Source of the DNA: Puniceibacterium confluentis | Lineage (GTDB): Bacteria; Pseudomonadota; Alphaproteobacteria; Rhodobacterales; Rhodobacteraceae | DNA: 64,000 nt | Assembly: GCF_007923445.1 (NCBI RefSeq) | Contig: NZ_VOJI01000017.1 | Location: 1-64,000 of the forward strand | Direction: 5' to 3' | Made by a program: the position numbers and the translations under genes | The notes under the pieces: model-generated | Seen by the model: the letters and a program-made list of their open reading frames with translations, nothing else | Told to the model about the DNA's origin: nothing | Databases searched by the model: none | Shown: piece by piece, positions 38,258 to 46,419 of the stretch | How the letters are laid out: each line of letters opens with the position of its first letter | Position numbering within the stretch: the stretch's first letter is position 1

Positions 38258-39210
38258 CACTCGGCCCGCCACGCTATCCACAGACACAGAACCGCGGCGA
38301 GCGCGGCGGGCCAGACCCAGTATTCGGTGAAAACCTCGGCGGACAACCCGTCGCTGTCCGTGGCTTCGAGCTTGTCCAGCGCCTCGGTCACGGCGACCAG
38401 ATCCTCGGTTGTGCGGACCCTGAAACTTGTCCCGCCACTCAGTTCGGACACAGCCCGCAGGGTTGCCGCGTCCACGACGCCATTCTCGCCCGGCTCTGAA
38501 TCCGTCAGATCCTTTGGCCCCAGCGCAATGGTGTGCACCCGCACGCCCAGATCGGCGGCCAGCCCGGCCACGCCGCGCGGATTGGTGGCACCCGCATTGT
38601 TGATGCCGTCAGACAGCAGGATCACCACCCGGCTTGCCGCTGTCGAGGTCTCGAGCCGTTTCAGGGCAAGGCCAAGCGCGTCGGAAATGTTGGTGGCCCG
38701 CCCGGATATCCCGATCACCGAAGTTTCGATCCGCCGCGCAATCGCTTCGGTATCGAAGGAAAACGGCGCTGCATAATATGCTTCCGAACCAAACACGATC
38801 AGTGCCACCCGATCACCTGCGCGGCGGCGTGCAAAGGCGGCGCCGACCCCTTGCACCGCTTCCAGCCGGGTGATCCGCGCACCATCAAGAAAAAAGTCGT
38901 CGCGCACCATCGAGCCGGACAGATCCAGCACGATCGCCAGGTCCCGACCGGACACCTTGAGCGCGGGAATGGGCTCGAGCTGCCGTGGCCCCGCCAGCGC
39001 CAGCACCAGCAACAGCCAGACCGCCCAAGGTGCGATGCGCCGCCGCGCGCCCGGCGTGGCCCCCTGCCCTGCCCCGGCCAGAATGCCCTGGCCGATCCGG
39101 TCCGGCACCGCCAGCGCGGCCCCCCCCGACGGCGCCGCCGGCAGAAGGCGCAGGATCAGCAGGGGCAGCGGCCAAAGCAACAGGGCCAGGGGGGTGGCCA
39201 GCTCAATCAC
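38257..39210 (-). CDS. vWA-domain membrane protein (MxaC/BatA-like)
   Basis: 317 residues from GTG at 39210, selected because GAGGTG is 7 nt upstream; another GTG at 39228 is weaker. Two N-terminal hydrophobic stretches (LATPLALLLWPLPLLILRLL; WAVWLLLVLALAGP), a vWA domain with intact MIDAS (IVLDLSGSMV) and VILLSDGINNAG, and a C-terminal helix (WPAALAAVLCLWIAW). It has the classic Aerotolerance-operon BatA layout. It overlaps the DUF4381-like gene by 8 nt. Confidence 0.85.
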   Translation of the reverse strand: MIELATPLALLLWPLPLLILRLLPAAPSGGAALAVPDRIGQGILAGAGQGATPGARRRIAPWAVWLLLVLALAGPRQLEPIPALKVSGRDLAIVLDLSGSMVRDDFFLDGARITRLEAVQGVGAAFARRRAGDRVALIVFGSEAYYAAPFSFDTEAIARRIETSVIGISGRATNISDALGLALKRLETSTAASRVVILLSDGINNAGATNPRGVAGLAADLGVRVHTIALGPKDLTDSEPGENGVVDAATLRAVSELSGGTSFRVRTTEDLVAVTEALDKLEATDSDGLSAEVFTEYWVWPAALAAVLCLWIAWRAE

Positions 39211-39568
39211 ACCGCTGCACCTCGGCACGCAGCACCCCGATGTCCGGCAGGCCGTCAGGCTGGTACAGGGCCTGGGTCAGCGCCGCAAAACGCTCTGGCG
39301 CACGGCTCTTGAGCAGGCGCAACATCGCCAGGCGCTGTGCCTCGTCGGGCAGAGCCTGAATTGCCTGCCAGTCCATCTTGCTGTCAGCGGGAACAGGTCG
39401 GAGACGCGTCACCAGCCGCAGGCCAAGGCCAAGCACCACCGCCAGCAGCAACCCCAGGAACAGGGCCACCAGCAACTCGGCAAACAGGCCGCCCGGTGCC
39501 TCGGTCGGCAGGCGAATGTCGCGCAGACCGATCAGCATCGCCTCTTCGCTCAGGCCGTGATCGGACAT
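39203..39568 (-). CDS. DUF4381-like single-pass membrane protein
   Basis: 121 residues with the N-terminal signature LIGLRDIRLPTEAPG, one transmembrane helix (LFAELLVALFLGLLLAVVLGLGLRL, about 28-52) and a cytoplasmic helical tail (DEAQRLAMLRLLKSRAPERF). This matches small membrane proteins that sit between DUF58 and vWA genes in MoxR operons; in mxa clusters the position is that of mxaA, which is larger. Assignment is by context and the short motif. Confidence 0.72.
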   Translation of the reverse strand: MSDHGLSEEAMLIGLRDIRLPTEAPGGLFAELLVALFLGLLLAVVLGLGLRLVTRLRPVPADSKMDWQAIQALPDEAQRLAMLRLLKSRAPERFAALTQALYQPDGLPDIGVLRAEVQRCD

Positions 39569-39571
39569 GGC

Positions 39572-40480
39572 TCAGGGCTCCCGATCCGGCGGAAATGCGG
39601 CGCTCAGCCGCCGCGCAGAGACTTCCGGCGCGGCACCGGCGTCGATCGCCAGCGCCGGGAAACCCGCGATGTGCCGGTCCTGCGTGGCCGCGAATGCCGG
39701 CCCGTCGCCGGAAATCCGCGCCCGCGTCCGCCCGCCCCCCGCCAGCCGGATCGGGTAGGATCCCGGCGGCAAATTGTCCGCCAATGCGTCGTGCAGCCAG
39801 ATCAGCCTGGGGCTGCGCCGCCGCGCAAGTTCGGTGAGCCGGTCAGGCAGACCGTCACCCGGAACGTCAAACCCCGAAGCGATGACCAATTCCGCACCCA
39901 CCGGCGCCACACGCCCAAGGCCGGACAGGCTCTGATCCAGCGGCGGATCCTCCTGCACCCCGGCCAGTGCCAGTTCCAGCGCTGCCTCATGGGCCCGCAC
40001 CAGACCGCCAATCACGGCCAACATCCCGCGCGCACGGCCTCGCACCGTCACCGCAACCGGTTCTCCGGCACCGACGGCCAGCAGGCCGACCCGGCCACCT
40101 TCCTCGATCACCTGCCAGCCGATCAGCGCCAGAGCCTCGGCAGCCGCCACCGAACGAAAGGCGCGCCGGGTGCCCCACAGCATCGACGGCCGGAAATCTG
40201 CGACCAGCACCGTGACGCGGTCGCGCTCTTCCTGAAAGCGACGCACATGCAGCGTGCCGGTGCGCGCTGTTGCGCCGCGGTCAAGGTGCCGGATGTCGTC
40301 CCCGGCCACATATTCGCGCACGTCGGCAACCTCTTGACCGTGCCCGCGCCGTTTGGTCACGAACCCGCCGGGCAGTGCCGAAAGCTGAGCCGGGTCGCCG
40401 CCCTGCCCCAGAAAACCCCGCAGCGCAATGAGCGCCCCGGCGCGCAGGGCAATGCCGGGGGCTTCCAGCGCCGGGTTCAC
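39572..40480 (-). CDS. mxaS: DUF58-domain protein (MxaS-like)
   Basis: 302 residues, soluble. The DUF58 signature appears as RRGHGQEVADVREYVAGDDIRHLDRGATARTGTLHVRRFQEERDRVTVLVADFRPSM (about residues 43-100), with a vWA-like fold after it. DUF58 proteins partner MoxR ATPases. GTG start overlapping the moxR stop (GTGA), so translation is coupled. In Paracoccus the equivalent, mxaS, is needed for methanol dehydrogenase maturation. Confidence 0.85.
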   Translation of the reverse strand: MNPALEAPGIALRAGALIALRGFLGQGGDPAQLSALPGGFVTKRRGHGQEVADVREYVAGDDIRHLDRGATARTGTLHVRRFQEERDRVTVLVADFRPSMLWGTRRAFRSVAAAEALALIGWQVIEEGGRVGLLAVGAGEPVAVTVRGRARGMLAVIGGLVRAHEAALELALAGVQEDPPLDQSLSGLGRVAPVGAELVIASGFDVPGDGLPDRLTELARRRSPRLIWLHDALADNLPPGSYPIRLAGGGRTRARISGDGPAFAATQDRHIAGFPALAIDAGAAPEVSARRLSAAFPPDREP

Positions 40481-41433
40481 AGCGGCTCCACCGACGCGAC
40501 CACGTCCGCGATCAATGCCCGGGCGGTGCGGCCCTCGGCGACGGCCCGCCAGGTCATCACCATGCGGTGCGCCAGCGCATCGCCCGCCACCTCTGCCACG
40601 TCTTCCGGCAGGGCAAAATCGCGCCCGTGCAGAAAGGCCCGCGCCTTGGCTGCGGCCGCCAGTGCCAGCGACCCACGAGGCGACACGGCATGATCAATGT
40701 CGCGGGCAAAGGGATCCGCCCGCGTCGCGGTGACCAGACGGACGATATAATCCCGCAGCGGTGACGACAAATGCACCGACATCGCCACCTGCCGCGCGGC
40801 ACGCATGTCCGCAAGCGACAGCTGCATCGGCGCGGTGCGCACCCCCTGCCCTTCCGCTTCGACCAGATCCAGAATGCGCCGCTCGGTCGCGGGATCTGGC
40901 AGTTGCAGAACAACATGCATCAGAAACCGGTCAAGTTGCGCCTCGGGCAGCGGGAAGGTGCCATCGTGTTCAATGGGGTTCTGGGTCGCAACCACCAGAA
41001 ACGGGTCCGGCAGCGGCATGGTCTCGTTGCCGCTCGTCACCTGACCTTCTGCCATCGCCTCGAGCAGGGCGGACTGCACCTTGGGCGGAGCGCGGTTGAT
41101 TTCATCCACCAGCACGAGGTTGTGGAATACCGGACCGGGCACGAATTCAAAGCTGCCGGTCTGCGGGCGGAACACCGGCGTACCCGTCAGATCCGAAGGC
41201 ATGAGATCGGGCGTACACTGGATCCGGGCAAAGCCGCCGTCCATCGCCTCGGCCAGCCGCTTGACGGCGCGGGTCTTGGCCAGGCCCGGCGCGCCCTCGA
41301 TCAGGATATGTCCTCCTGCCAGCACACCGATCAGCAACCGTTCGATCAGCACTTCGTGGCCGATCAGTCCTTCGGCCAGATGTCCGGCAAGGGCGGCAAC
41401 CGCGCCGGGCTCCCGATCCGTCGATGCGTCCAT
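40477..41433 (-). CDS. moxR: MoxR-family AAA+ ATPase (MxaR-like)
   Basis: 318 residues. Walker A HILIEGAPGLAKTRAVK (about 53-69), Walker B VLVDEINRAPPKVQSALLEAM, sensor 1 LVVATQNPIEHDGTFPLPEAQLDRFLMHV, sensor 2 and lid regions present. MoxR ATPases act with vWA and DUF58 proteins as metal-insertion or activation chaperones. The ATG at 41433 has GGGAGGAGAC. It is the first of seven tightly overlapping genes (40477 down to 35512), an mxaRSACKL-like set that would serve XoxF, since no MxaF is present here. Confidence 0.92.
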   Translation of the reverse strand: MDASTDREPGAVAALAGHLAEGLIGHEVLIERLLIGVLAGGHILIEGAPGLAKTRAVKRLAEAMDGGFARIQCTPDLMPSDLTGTPVFRPQTGSFEFVPGPVFHNLVLVDEINRAPPKVQSALLEAMAEGQVTSGNETMPLPDPFLVVATQNPIEHDGTFPLPEAQLDRFLMHVVLQLPDPATERRILDLVEAEGQGVRTAPMQLSLADMRAARQVAMSVHLSSPLRDYIVRLVTATRADPFARDIDHAVSPRGSLALAAAAKARAFLHGRDFALPEDVAEVAGDALAHRMVMTWRAVAEGRTARALIADVVASVEPL

Positions 41434-41543
41434 GTCTCCTCCCTGTCGCCGGTGTCCGGCGTGCTTTGCATTCGAAGGTAGCGCAGCCCGCGCCAGGCAC
41501 AAACCTGTTCCAAGGTATCAGTCAGGGCGGCGCGGCCCCTGAG

Positions 41544-42482
41544 TTATCGAAGCTTGACCGTGCAGGCTCCGTCCAGAATTGGCGCATAGTTCGGATTGGC
41601 CAGCGTCGCATCGCTGACCGCCTCAAGTCGGTCGAAATCCGAGTTGATGAATTCGAGAAAGGCGTCGGAATTGGTTCGCTCAACCGGCGCCTGGGCCAGC
41701 GCGTGAAGCATGAACACATCGAACTGGCACAACCCCGCAGGATTGGATCCCAGCAGTGCCTGCATATATCCTGCGGAGCCCCAGGGCAGATGCCGCAGGT
41801 TCACCGGGAATTCTTCGAGCTTGGACAGGAACGCCGCCTCGCGGTCAAAATGCAGGATGTCCATGCCAAAGGAAAAACTCTGGTACAGTTCTTCGATCAG
41901 GATCGAGGCGTAAAACGCGGCCTCCAGCTCTGTCGTCTCGCCCGGTGGGGGCTGCATGACCATGACATGTGTGGTCCGCCCGCGACGGCCGAAAAACGTC
42001 TGGGCCTGGGCCGGGGATGCGACGAACTGCTCGCGCCCCGATGGCAGGCCAAACCGGAACACCTCGTCCATCCGACGCAGATCCTCGTTGAACGCCACAT
42101 GCGGCGGTCGTTCGGAATACAGCCGCAGATAAACACTGCGCCCCGTCCCGCAGAACTCCAGCCCCTGCCCCGCGTAGCGCAGCGGCAGCGGTTTGCCAAA
42201 GACTTCCGCCATCAGTGCGCGGAACGTGTTGAGGACAGCCTGCGTCTGTGGATGCGGCAGTTCGCCGACGACACATAAAGAGGCGCCGGCCAGGTCACGC
42301 CCGTTAATGACAATGGGCGGTATCAGCGGATCGCTTTTCCAGATCGCGGTGCGCAGTTCGTAGACCCAGCCTTTTTTCGCCAGCTTGAGAAAGGCGGCGC
42401 GGTCCGCAGGAGATGGCGCGGCACCTGCCTGTGGTGCAACGGTGAACCAGAGTACCGCCAGCAGTGATAGTAAACGGGACAT
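41544..42482 (-). CDS. Exported protein of unknown function upstream of moxR
   Basis: 312 residues; signal peptide (MSRLLSLLAVLWFTVAPQAGA). The mature protein has a segment KKGWVYELRTAIWKSDPLIPPIVINGRDLAGASLCVVGELP and a helix AAFYASILIEELYQSFSFGMDILHF with acidic residues; the Glu-Glu-Leu-Tyr helix recalls secreted metalloprotease-like proteins, but no HExxH is present. GGGAG precedes the ATG. It lies 110 nt upstream of moxR and 72 nt beyond the replication gene, so it is the boundary between the methanol cluster and the replicon backbone. Confidence 0.7.
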   Translation of the reverse strand: MSRLLSLLAVLWFTVAPQAGAAPSPADRAAFLKLAKKGWVYELRTAIWKSDPLIPPIVINGRDLAGASLCVVGELPHPQTQAVLNTFRALMAEVFGKPLPLRYAGQGLEFCGTGRSVYLRLYSERPPHVAFNEDLRRMDEVFRFGLPSGREQFVASPAQAQTFFGRRGRTTHVMVMQPPPGETTELEAAFYASILIEELYQSFSFGMDILHFDREAAFLSKLEEFPVNLRHLPWGSAGYMQALLGSNPAGLCQFDVFMLHALAQAPVERTNSDAFLEFINSDFDRLEAVSDATLANPNYAPILDGACTVKLR

Positions 42483-42554
42483 TCCAGGAGCTCCCTGCCA
42501 GTGCCGAGCAACCTAGTACGGGCGTGGCAGATGTCCCGAGGAAATTCTCTGGTG

Positions 42555-43262
42555 TCAGGTCTCGGACCCGGGATAAAGCAGCGCGACCCGATCGACTCCG
42601 GACTCGACCGAACGGACAGCCCGGGTGACCCGATCCAGAAGATGGGTCTGCACGTAGTGGGCATGAAACCGGCTCGGCGCCATCAGCAACAGCCGGTCGC
42701 CGGTCTGGCGGTGCACCGACAGCGCACCGAGCCAGGCACCATAACTTTGTGTATCCTCGGCATAGAGCAGCCCCTGCGCAAGTGACCAGACGTCACCACG
42801 GCTCAGATCCGGCGGCGCAGAAGGTGTCCGGCCCGGAAATGCGACCACGGCCCCCTGTTGTGGTGCCTCTCCGAGACTCATGCCCATGCGTGCTTGAAAA
42901 TCCTCGCCGACATTGGCCCAGGCCGGACGCGTGTCCTCGAGCACTCGGTCAATCCGCAACCCATAGGCGGTAATCCGTCCGCGCGCGCCGGGTCTACGCA
43001 CTTCGAGCCAGCCCATGGCGCGCAACTTGGCGGTCTCGCGCTTGACTGTGCGTTCGTCCACACACCAGAGTCTGGCCATCTCGCGGCGCCCGACGACCAG
43101 TTCATCGGATTTCCAGTTGTATCGCGCGGTGATCAGCGTCAGCAATCGCAAAACCAGTCGCTGTGTGCCCTTTTCCTGAGCCAGCGCATATGCACCAAGA
43201 GCCGTCAGCACATCATATTTGCGCGAAGCCGCATTGCGACCCACAGGCTGTGTGACGATCAT
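42555..43262 (-). CDS. DnaA-like plasmid replication initiator
   Basis: 235 residues from the ATG at 43262 (AAGGA 8 nt upstream). The N-terminal half is a winged-helix DNA-binding domain (LTLITARYNWKSDELVVGRREMARLWCVDERTVKRETAKLRAMGWLEV). The C-terminal part (VWSLAQGLLYAEDTQSYGAWLGALSVHRQTGDRLLLMAPSRFHAHYVQTHLLDRV) resembles DnaA domain I. No AAA+ ATPase is present. This is the layout of the DnaA-like initiators of Rhodobacteraceae plasmids. It is divergent from parA across an iteron-like region. Confidence 0.83.
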   Translation of the reverse strand: MIVTQPVGRNAASRKYDVLTALGAYALAQEKGTQRLVLRLLTLITARYNWKSDELVVGRREMARLWCVDERTVKRETAKLRAMGWLEVRRPGARGRITAYGLRIDRVLEDTRPAWANVGEDFQARMGMSLGEAPQQGAVVAFPGRTPSAPPDLSRGDVWSLAQGLLYAEDTQSYGAWLGALSVHRQTGDRLLLMAPSRFHAHYVQTHLLDRVTRAVRSVESGVDRVALLYPGSET

Positions 43263-43378
43263 TCGTCCGGTCCTTGTCTTCGAAGCGCGGAAACGCTTGA
43301 CTGCCTCTTGGCGCAGTCTGCTGCGCCTGTTGCCGGTCTGTCGGTTGGTGGTACCCAACGCTCTTCGCCAGCTTGGCC

Positions 43379-43409
43379 TAATTAGCGTCCGCATCACCGA
43401 TTCTGTCAA
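43379..43409 (-). promoter_or_regulatory. Promoter of the replication gene
   Basis: On the minus strand TTGACA at 43409-43404 and TAATTA at 43384-43379 (19-nt spacer; GCTAAT gives 17) lie about 120 nt before the ATG. A consensus -35 in otherwise GC-rich DNA supports it. Confidence 0.6.
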
Positions 43410-43472
43410 GCCAATTCCGGCTTGGGTCGTTCGCTGTCTCAATATCTAAAATGAAAATCCGGTTTCAATGGT

Positions 43473-43555
43473 ATAGGGGGACACCCAGAGCGTCCCCCTA
43501 TCGGGTGTTTTTGTCCCCCCATGGGTGGTGGTCACCCACAGAGGTGTCCCCTAAA
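43473..43555. repeat. Iteron-like repeats, probable origin of replication
   Basis: Four copies of a short motif: ATAGGGGGAC (43473-43482) with its exact complement GTCCCCCTAT (43492-43501) as a 9-nt-spaced inverted repeat, then GTCCCCCCAT (43513-43522) and GTCCCCTAAA (43546-43555). A separate palindrome TGGGTG-N5-CACCCA is at 43522-43538. The region stands between rep and parA and is followed by an A/T-richer stretch (43620-43720), the expected make-up of an initiator-bound origin. No clear DnaA box was seen. Confidence 0.65.
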
Positions 43556-43571
43556 CCCGGCGCTGCGACCG

Positions 43572-43601
43572 AGCGATTGCGCGCCGTCGCTGCGAATCGC
43601 T
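43572..43601. repeat. Inverted repeat in the origin region
   Basis: AGCGATT (43572-43578) and AATCGCT (43595-43601), 7-bp arms with a 16-nt spacer. It lies between the iteron-like motifs and the parA promoter and may be an operator for the partition operon or a structural element. Confidence 0.45.
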
Positions 43602-43675
43602 CCAGGCACGGGAACCGCAGGGTTTAAGCGCATTTTACCGCTGCCATAGTTCACCGACTTCCACGGTATTAGCTT

Positions 43676-43704
43676 TTGCCAAATCAATCAAATCAGCGTA
43701 AATA
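43676..43704 (+). promoter_or_regulatory. Promoter of parAB
   Basis: TTGCCA at 43676-43681 and TAAATA at 43699-43704 with a 17-nt spacer, about 45 nt before the proposed parA start. Autoregulation by ParA is usual for this operon type. Confidence 0.55.
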
Positions 43705-43749
43705 AATGTTCAGCAGGATTAAGCGTCCATAAAGACAGGAAACAGGCCG

Positions 43750-45048
43750 TTGCCATATACCCACGAAGACCTGGCGGCACTCCAGGCAAAATCGCTCAAG
43801 ATGCAGAGTCACATCCGCAAGCAGACCTTTTCTCCCGAGAACGAAAAAACACTGCGCCGCTTTTCCAGTTGGGAGGTCTCCGAGCTGATCCTCAAGGTGA
43901 ACCAGTCGACCTTTCGCGGGCGCCTGGCCGCCGATCCCTCGCTGCCCGACGGTCTGGTCGAGGAAGACGGCCGCCAGCGCTGGTACACGCTCGAAGAGAT
44001 CAACGAGATCCGCCGCCGCATGAAGATCAACCGCCGCTCGCTGCTGCCAAAGCGTCCGGCGAACAAACGTGCCTTTCGCGCCGCCATCGCCAATTTCAAA
44101 GGCGGCGCCGGCAAGTCCACCGTCGCGCTGCACTTTGCCCATGCGGCGGCGCTTGATGGCTACCGCGTGCTTGTGGTCGACTTTGACCCGCAGGCAACCC
44201 TGTCGCATTCCATGGGCCTGTCGGACGTGGCCGAGGATTTCACCGTCTGGGGCATCATGGCCCGCGATCTGATCCGCGAGACCGACCGCATGAACGCCGC
44301 CCCCGTCGCTGCCGAAACCGGGGCCCGGGTGCCGACGCGGCAGTTGCCGGCCTCGATCCGCGACATGGGGCTGGGCGGCCTGCGCAACACGGACTTCATC
44401 CGCCCGACCGCCTGGCCGTCGATCGACATCGTGCCCTCCTGCGCCAATGCCGCCTTCGTGGAATTTGCCTCGGCGCAGTACCGCCACCTCAATCCCGACT
44501 GGTCGTTCTTTGCGGCTGTATCACGTTTTCTCGACGGTATCGCGGCGGATGCCTATGACCTCGTGATCTTTGATTGCCCGCCCGCCATCGGATACCAGAG
44601 CATGAATGCGGTGTTCGCCGCTGACATGCTCTATGTTCCCTCCGGACCCGGGTATTGGGAATACGACTCCACCACCTCGTTCATTGGTCAGTTGTCCGAG
44701 GCTCTGGGTGATCTTTCTGCGGGGTTCCCCGCGGGGAACCTGCCGCTCCCGAAGGTCTTTCAGGACATCCGCTTTCTGATGACGCGATACGAGCCGGGGA
44801 ACGATTTGCATCGCGCCATGTTCGAAGCCTTTCGCAAGGTCTTCGAGGGCCACGTTGCCGAACACCCGATCGAGATGACCCGCGCTGTCGAGCAATCGGG
44901 CCGCTTTCTGTCGTCGGTTTACGAGATCGACTATCGCGATATGACCCGTGAAACCTGGCGCCGGGCGCGTGCCACCTTTGACCAGGCCTACGAAGAGTTC
45001 CGTGACAGCATCCTGGCCACATGGGACCAGCTGGAGGACGCCGCATGA
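43750..45048 (+). CDS. parA: Plasmid partition ATPase ParA (RepA-type)
   Basis: 432 residues from TTG at 43750 (AGGAAACAGG upstream), matching the usual N-terminus; an ATG at 43801 is the alternative. An N-terminal helix-turn-helix region (FSSWEVSELILKVNQSTFRGRLA) typical of large ParA/RepA proteins precedes the deviant Walker motif FKGGAGKSTVALHFAHAAA (about 117-135), then VLVVDFDPQATLSHSMG and FDCPPAIGYQSMNAV. It drives ATP-dependent segregation and probably represses its own promoter. It contains a parS-like palindrome inside the gene (44723-44740). ATGA overlap with parB. Confidence 0.93.
   Translation: MPYTHEDLAALQAKSLKMQSHIRKQTFSPENEKTLRRFSSWEVSELILKVNQSTFRGRLAADPSLPDGLVEEDGRQRWYTLEEINEIRRRMKINRRSLLPKRPANKRAFRAAIANFKGGAGKSTVALHFAHAAALDGYRVLVVDFDPQATLSHSMGLSDVAEDFTVWGIMARDLIRETDRMNAAPVAAETGARVPTRQLPASIRDMGLGGLRNTDFIRPTAWPSIDIVPSCANAAFVEFASAQYRHLNPDWSFFAAVSRFLDGIAADAYDLVIFDCPPAIGYQSMNAVFAADMLYVPSGPGYWEYDSTTSFIGQLSEALGDLSAGFPAGNLPLPKVFQDIRFLMTRYEPGNDLHRAMFEAFRKVFEGHVAEHPIEMTRAVEQSGRFLSSVYEIDYRDMTRETWRRARATFDQAYEEFRDSILATWDQLEDAA
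44723..44740. other. parS-like centromere site inside parA
   Basis: Perfect 18-bp palindrome GGTTCCCCGCGGGGAACC. It fits the repABC-type parS consensus GTTNNNNGCNNNNAAC and is repeated downstream of parB at 46195-46214. It is the presumed ParB loading site. Confidence 0.82.
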
Positions 45049-46133
45049 GCAAGAAGCGCCGTATATTTGATATAGACCTGCCCGATGATGAGCCGGAACA
45101 AGCCGCCGCGACACCCAGCGCCGATGCCCGGCGCGGTCCCATGGCGTCGGCGGTACGCGAAAACGCCGAAGCGCTGACCTCGCGGGCGGACATCGAGGCA
45201 CAGATCCGGGCCGAAAACGACCGCCTGGCACACGAGCATGTCCGTTTGAAGAAGGCCGGACTGATCACCGATCTGGTGCCGGTCGAGTCCATCGCCAGCA
45301 CCAAGCTGATCCGTGACCGCGCCCAGGACGGACGTGACGATCTGGCGGAACTCAAGGAGTCCATTCGCGCCATCGGTCTGTCGAACCCAATTCAGATCGA
45401 GCAGGTGGGTGAGGGCCAGTACGAACTCATTCAGGGGTTTCGGAGGCTTTCGGCCTGGCGTGCTTTGCTCGCCGAAACCGGCGATGCGCAGATGTGGGGC
45501 CGGGTGCCTGCCACCATCCTGGCGCGGGGCGAAACACTCGAAACACTGTATCGTCGCATGGTCGACGAAAACCTCGTGCGCAAGGACATCTCGTTCGCCG
45601 AGATGGCAATGTTGGCGCGGGATTATGCGGGCGATCCGGCCACGGCGATCAACGATGTCGATGCGGCTGTGCTGGAATTGTACCGCTCCGCGAACAAGCA
45701 AAAGCGGAGTTATGTCCGGGCCTTTGCGCAGATGCTCGAAGAGATCGGTTCCGGCCTGCATTTTCCCCAGGCAATCCCCCGGGCTTTGGGCCTGGAACTG
45801 CGCAAGAGGCTGCAGGACAAGCCGGGACTGGCCGAAACCATCCTGCGGGACCTCGCTGCGTTGCCGACGCCGCGCACGCCCGAAGCGGAACTCTCGGCGT
45901 TGGCGCGCCACTCCGGGTCCGGCACGGCTGAGGCCGCCGGGCAACTGCCGCGCAACCCACAACAACCGCGCCCGGCACGCACCACGTTCCGCATCGAAAG
46001 GGCAGGGGGGGCTGCCAGGGTCACGGCCTCTGCCGGCCGCCTGGAGCTGCGTCTCGATACGGATTTCTCCGCCAAGGACCGCCGGGTATTGGAACAGGCC
46101 CTGAGCGCATTTCTTGATCGGCTCGAAGAATAG
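45045..46133 (+). CDS. parB: Partition protein ParB (RepB-type)
   Basis: 362 residues. The ParB nuclease-like/CTPase domain is seen in LVPVESIASTKLIRDRAQDGRDDLAELKESIRAIGLSNPIQIEQ and YELIQGFRRLSAWRAL (about residues 75-160), followed by the HTH region LVRKDISFAEMAMLARDYAG and a C-terminal dimerisation part. The start at 45045 is within the parA stop (ATGA). It should bind the two GTTCCCCGCGGGGAAC sites. A small GTP/CTP-box-like GFRR motif is intact. Confidence 0.93.
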   Translation: MSKKRRIFDIDLPDDEPEQAAATPSADARRGPMASAVRENAEALTSRADIEAQIRAENDRLAHEHVRLKKAGLITDLVPVESIASTKLIRDRAQDGRDDLAELKESIRAIGLSNPIQIEQVGEGQYELIQGFRRLSAWRALLAETGDAQMWGRVPATILARGETLETLYRRMVDENLVRKDISFAEMAMLARDYAGDPATAINDVDAAVLELYRSANKQKRSYVRAFAQMLEEIGSGLHFPQAIPRALGLELRKRLQDKPGLAETILRDLAALPTPRTPEAELSALARHSGSGTAEAAGQLPRNPQQPRPARTTFRIERAGGAARVTASAGRLELRLDTDFSAKDRRVLEQALSAFLDRLEE

Positions 46134-46194
46134 GCTCTGCATCAGGGGGGCAGGGGGCTTGCGATCCCTGCCCAAATGCGGCCCGCCTGCCCGA

Positions 46195-46214
46195 GGGTTC
46201 CCCGCGGGGAACCC
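46195..46214. other. parS-like centromere site downstream of parB
   Basis: 20-bp perfect palindrome whose central 18 bp are identical to the site in parA (GGTTCCCCGCGGGGAACC). It lies 61 nt after the parB stop. Two identical long palindromes within 1.5 kb of a parAB operon are very unlikely by chance. Confidence 0.85.
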
Positions 46215-46340
46215 GATGCGCAACAGTTCGCGCTGTTCGAACCGCATGTCGTGACCTGAGGCCTTCCCCCGCGGCAACTACAAGTCTTGGCCGACGCCCG
46301 TTACAGACAGCCAGACTATAGGTTTATCAAATGCTTGGCG

Positions 46341-46360
46341 GGCAAATTAGCATAGTTGCC
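46341..46360. promoter_or_regulatory. Inverted repeat in the promoter region of the CoA-transferase operon
   Basis: GGCAA-N10-TTGCC in an unusually A/T-rich patch (46305-46370) before the CaiB-family gene. The spacing suits a LysR- or GntR-type dimer site. The LysR gene at the end of the same operon is a possible binder. No other signals are certain in 46215-46419. Confidence 0.45.
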
Positions 46361-46419
46361 TATATTCCAAGCTGCCCGTCCCCGCTCTAGTCTTGCTGCA
46401 GCACAGCAAGGGAATGATC

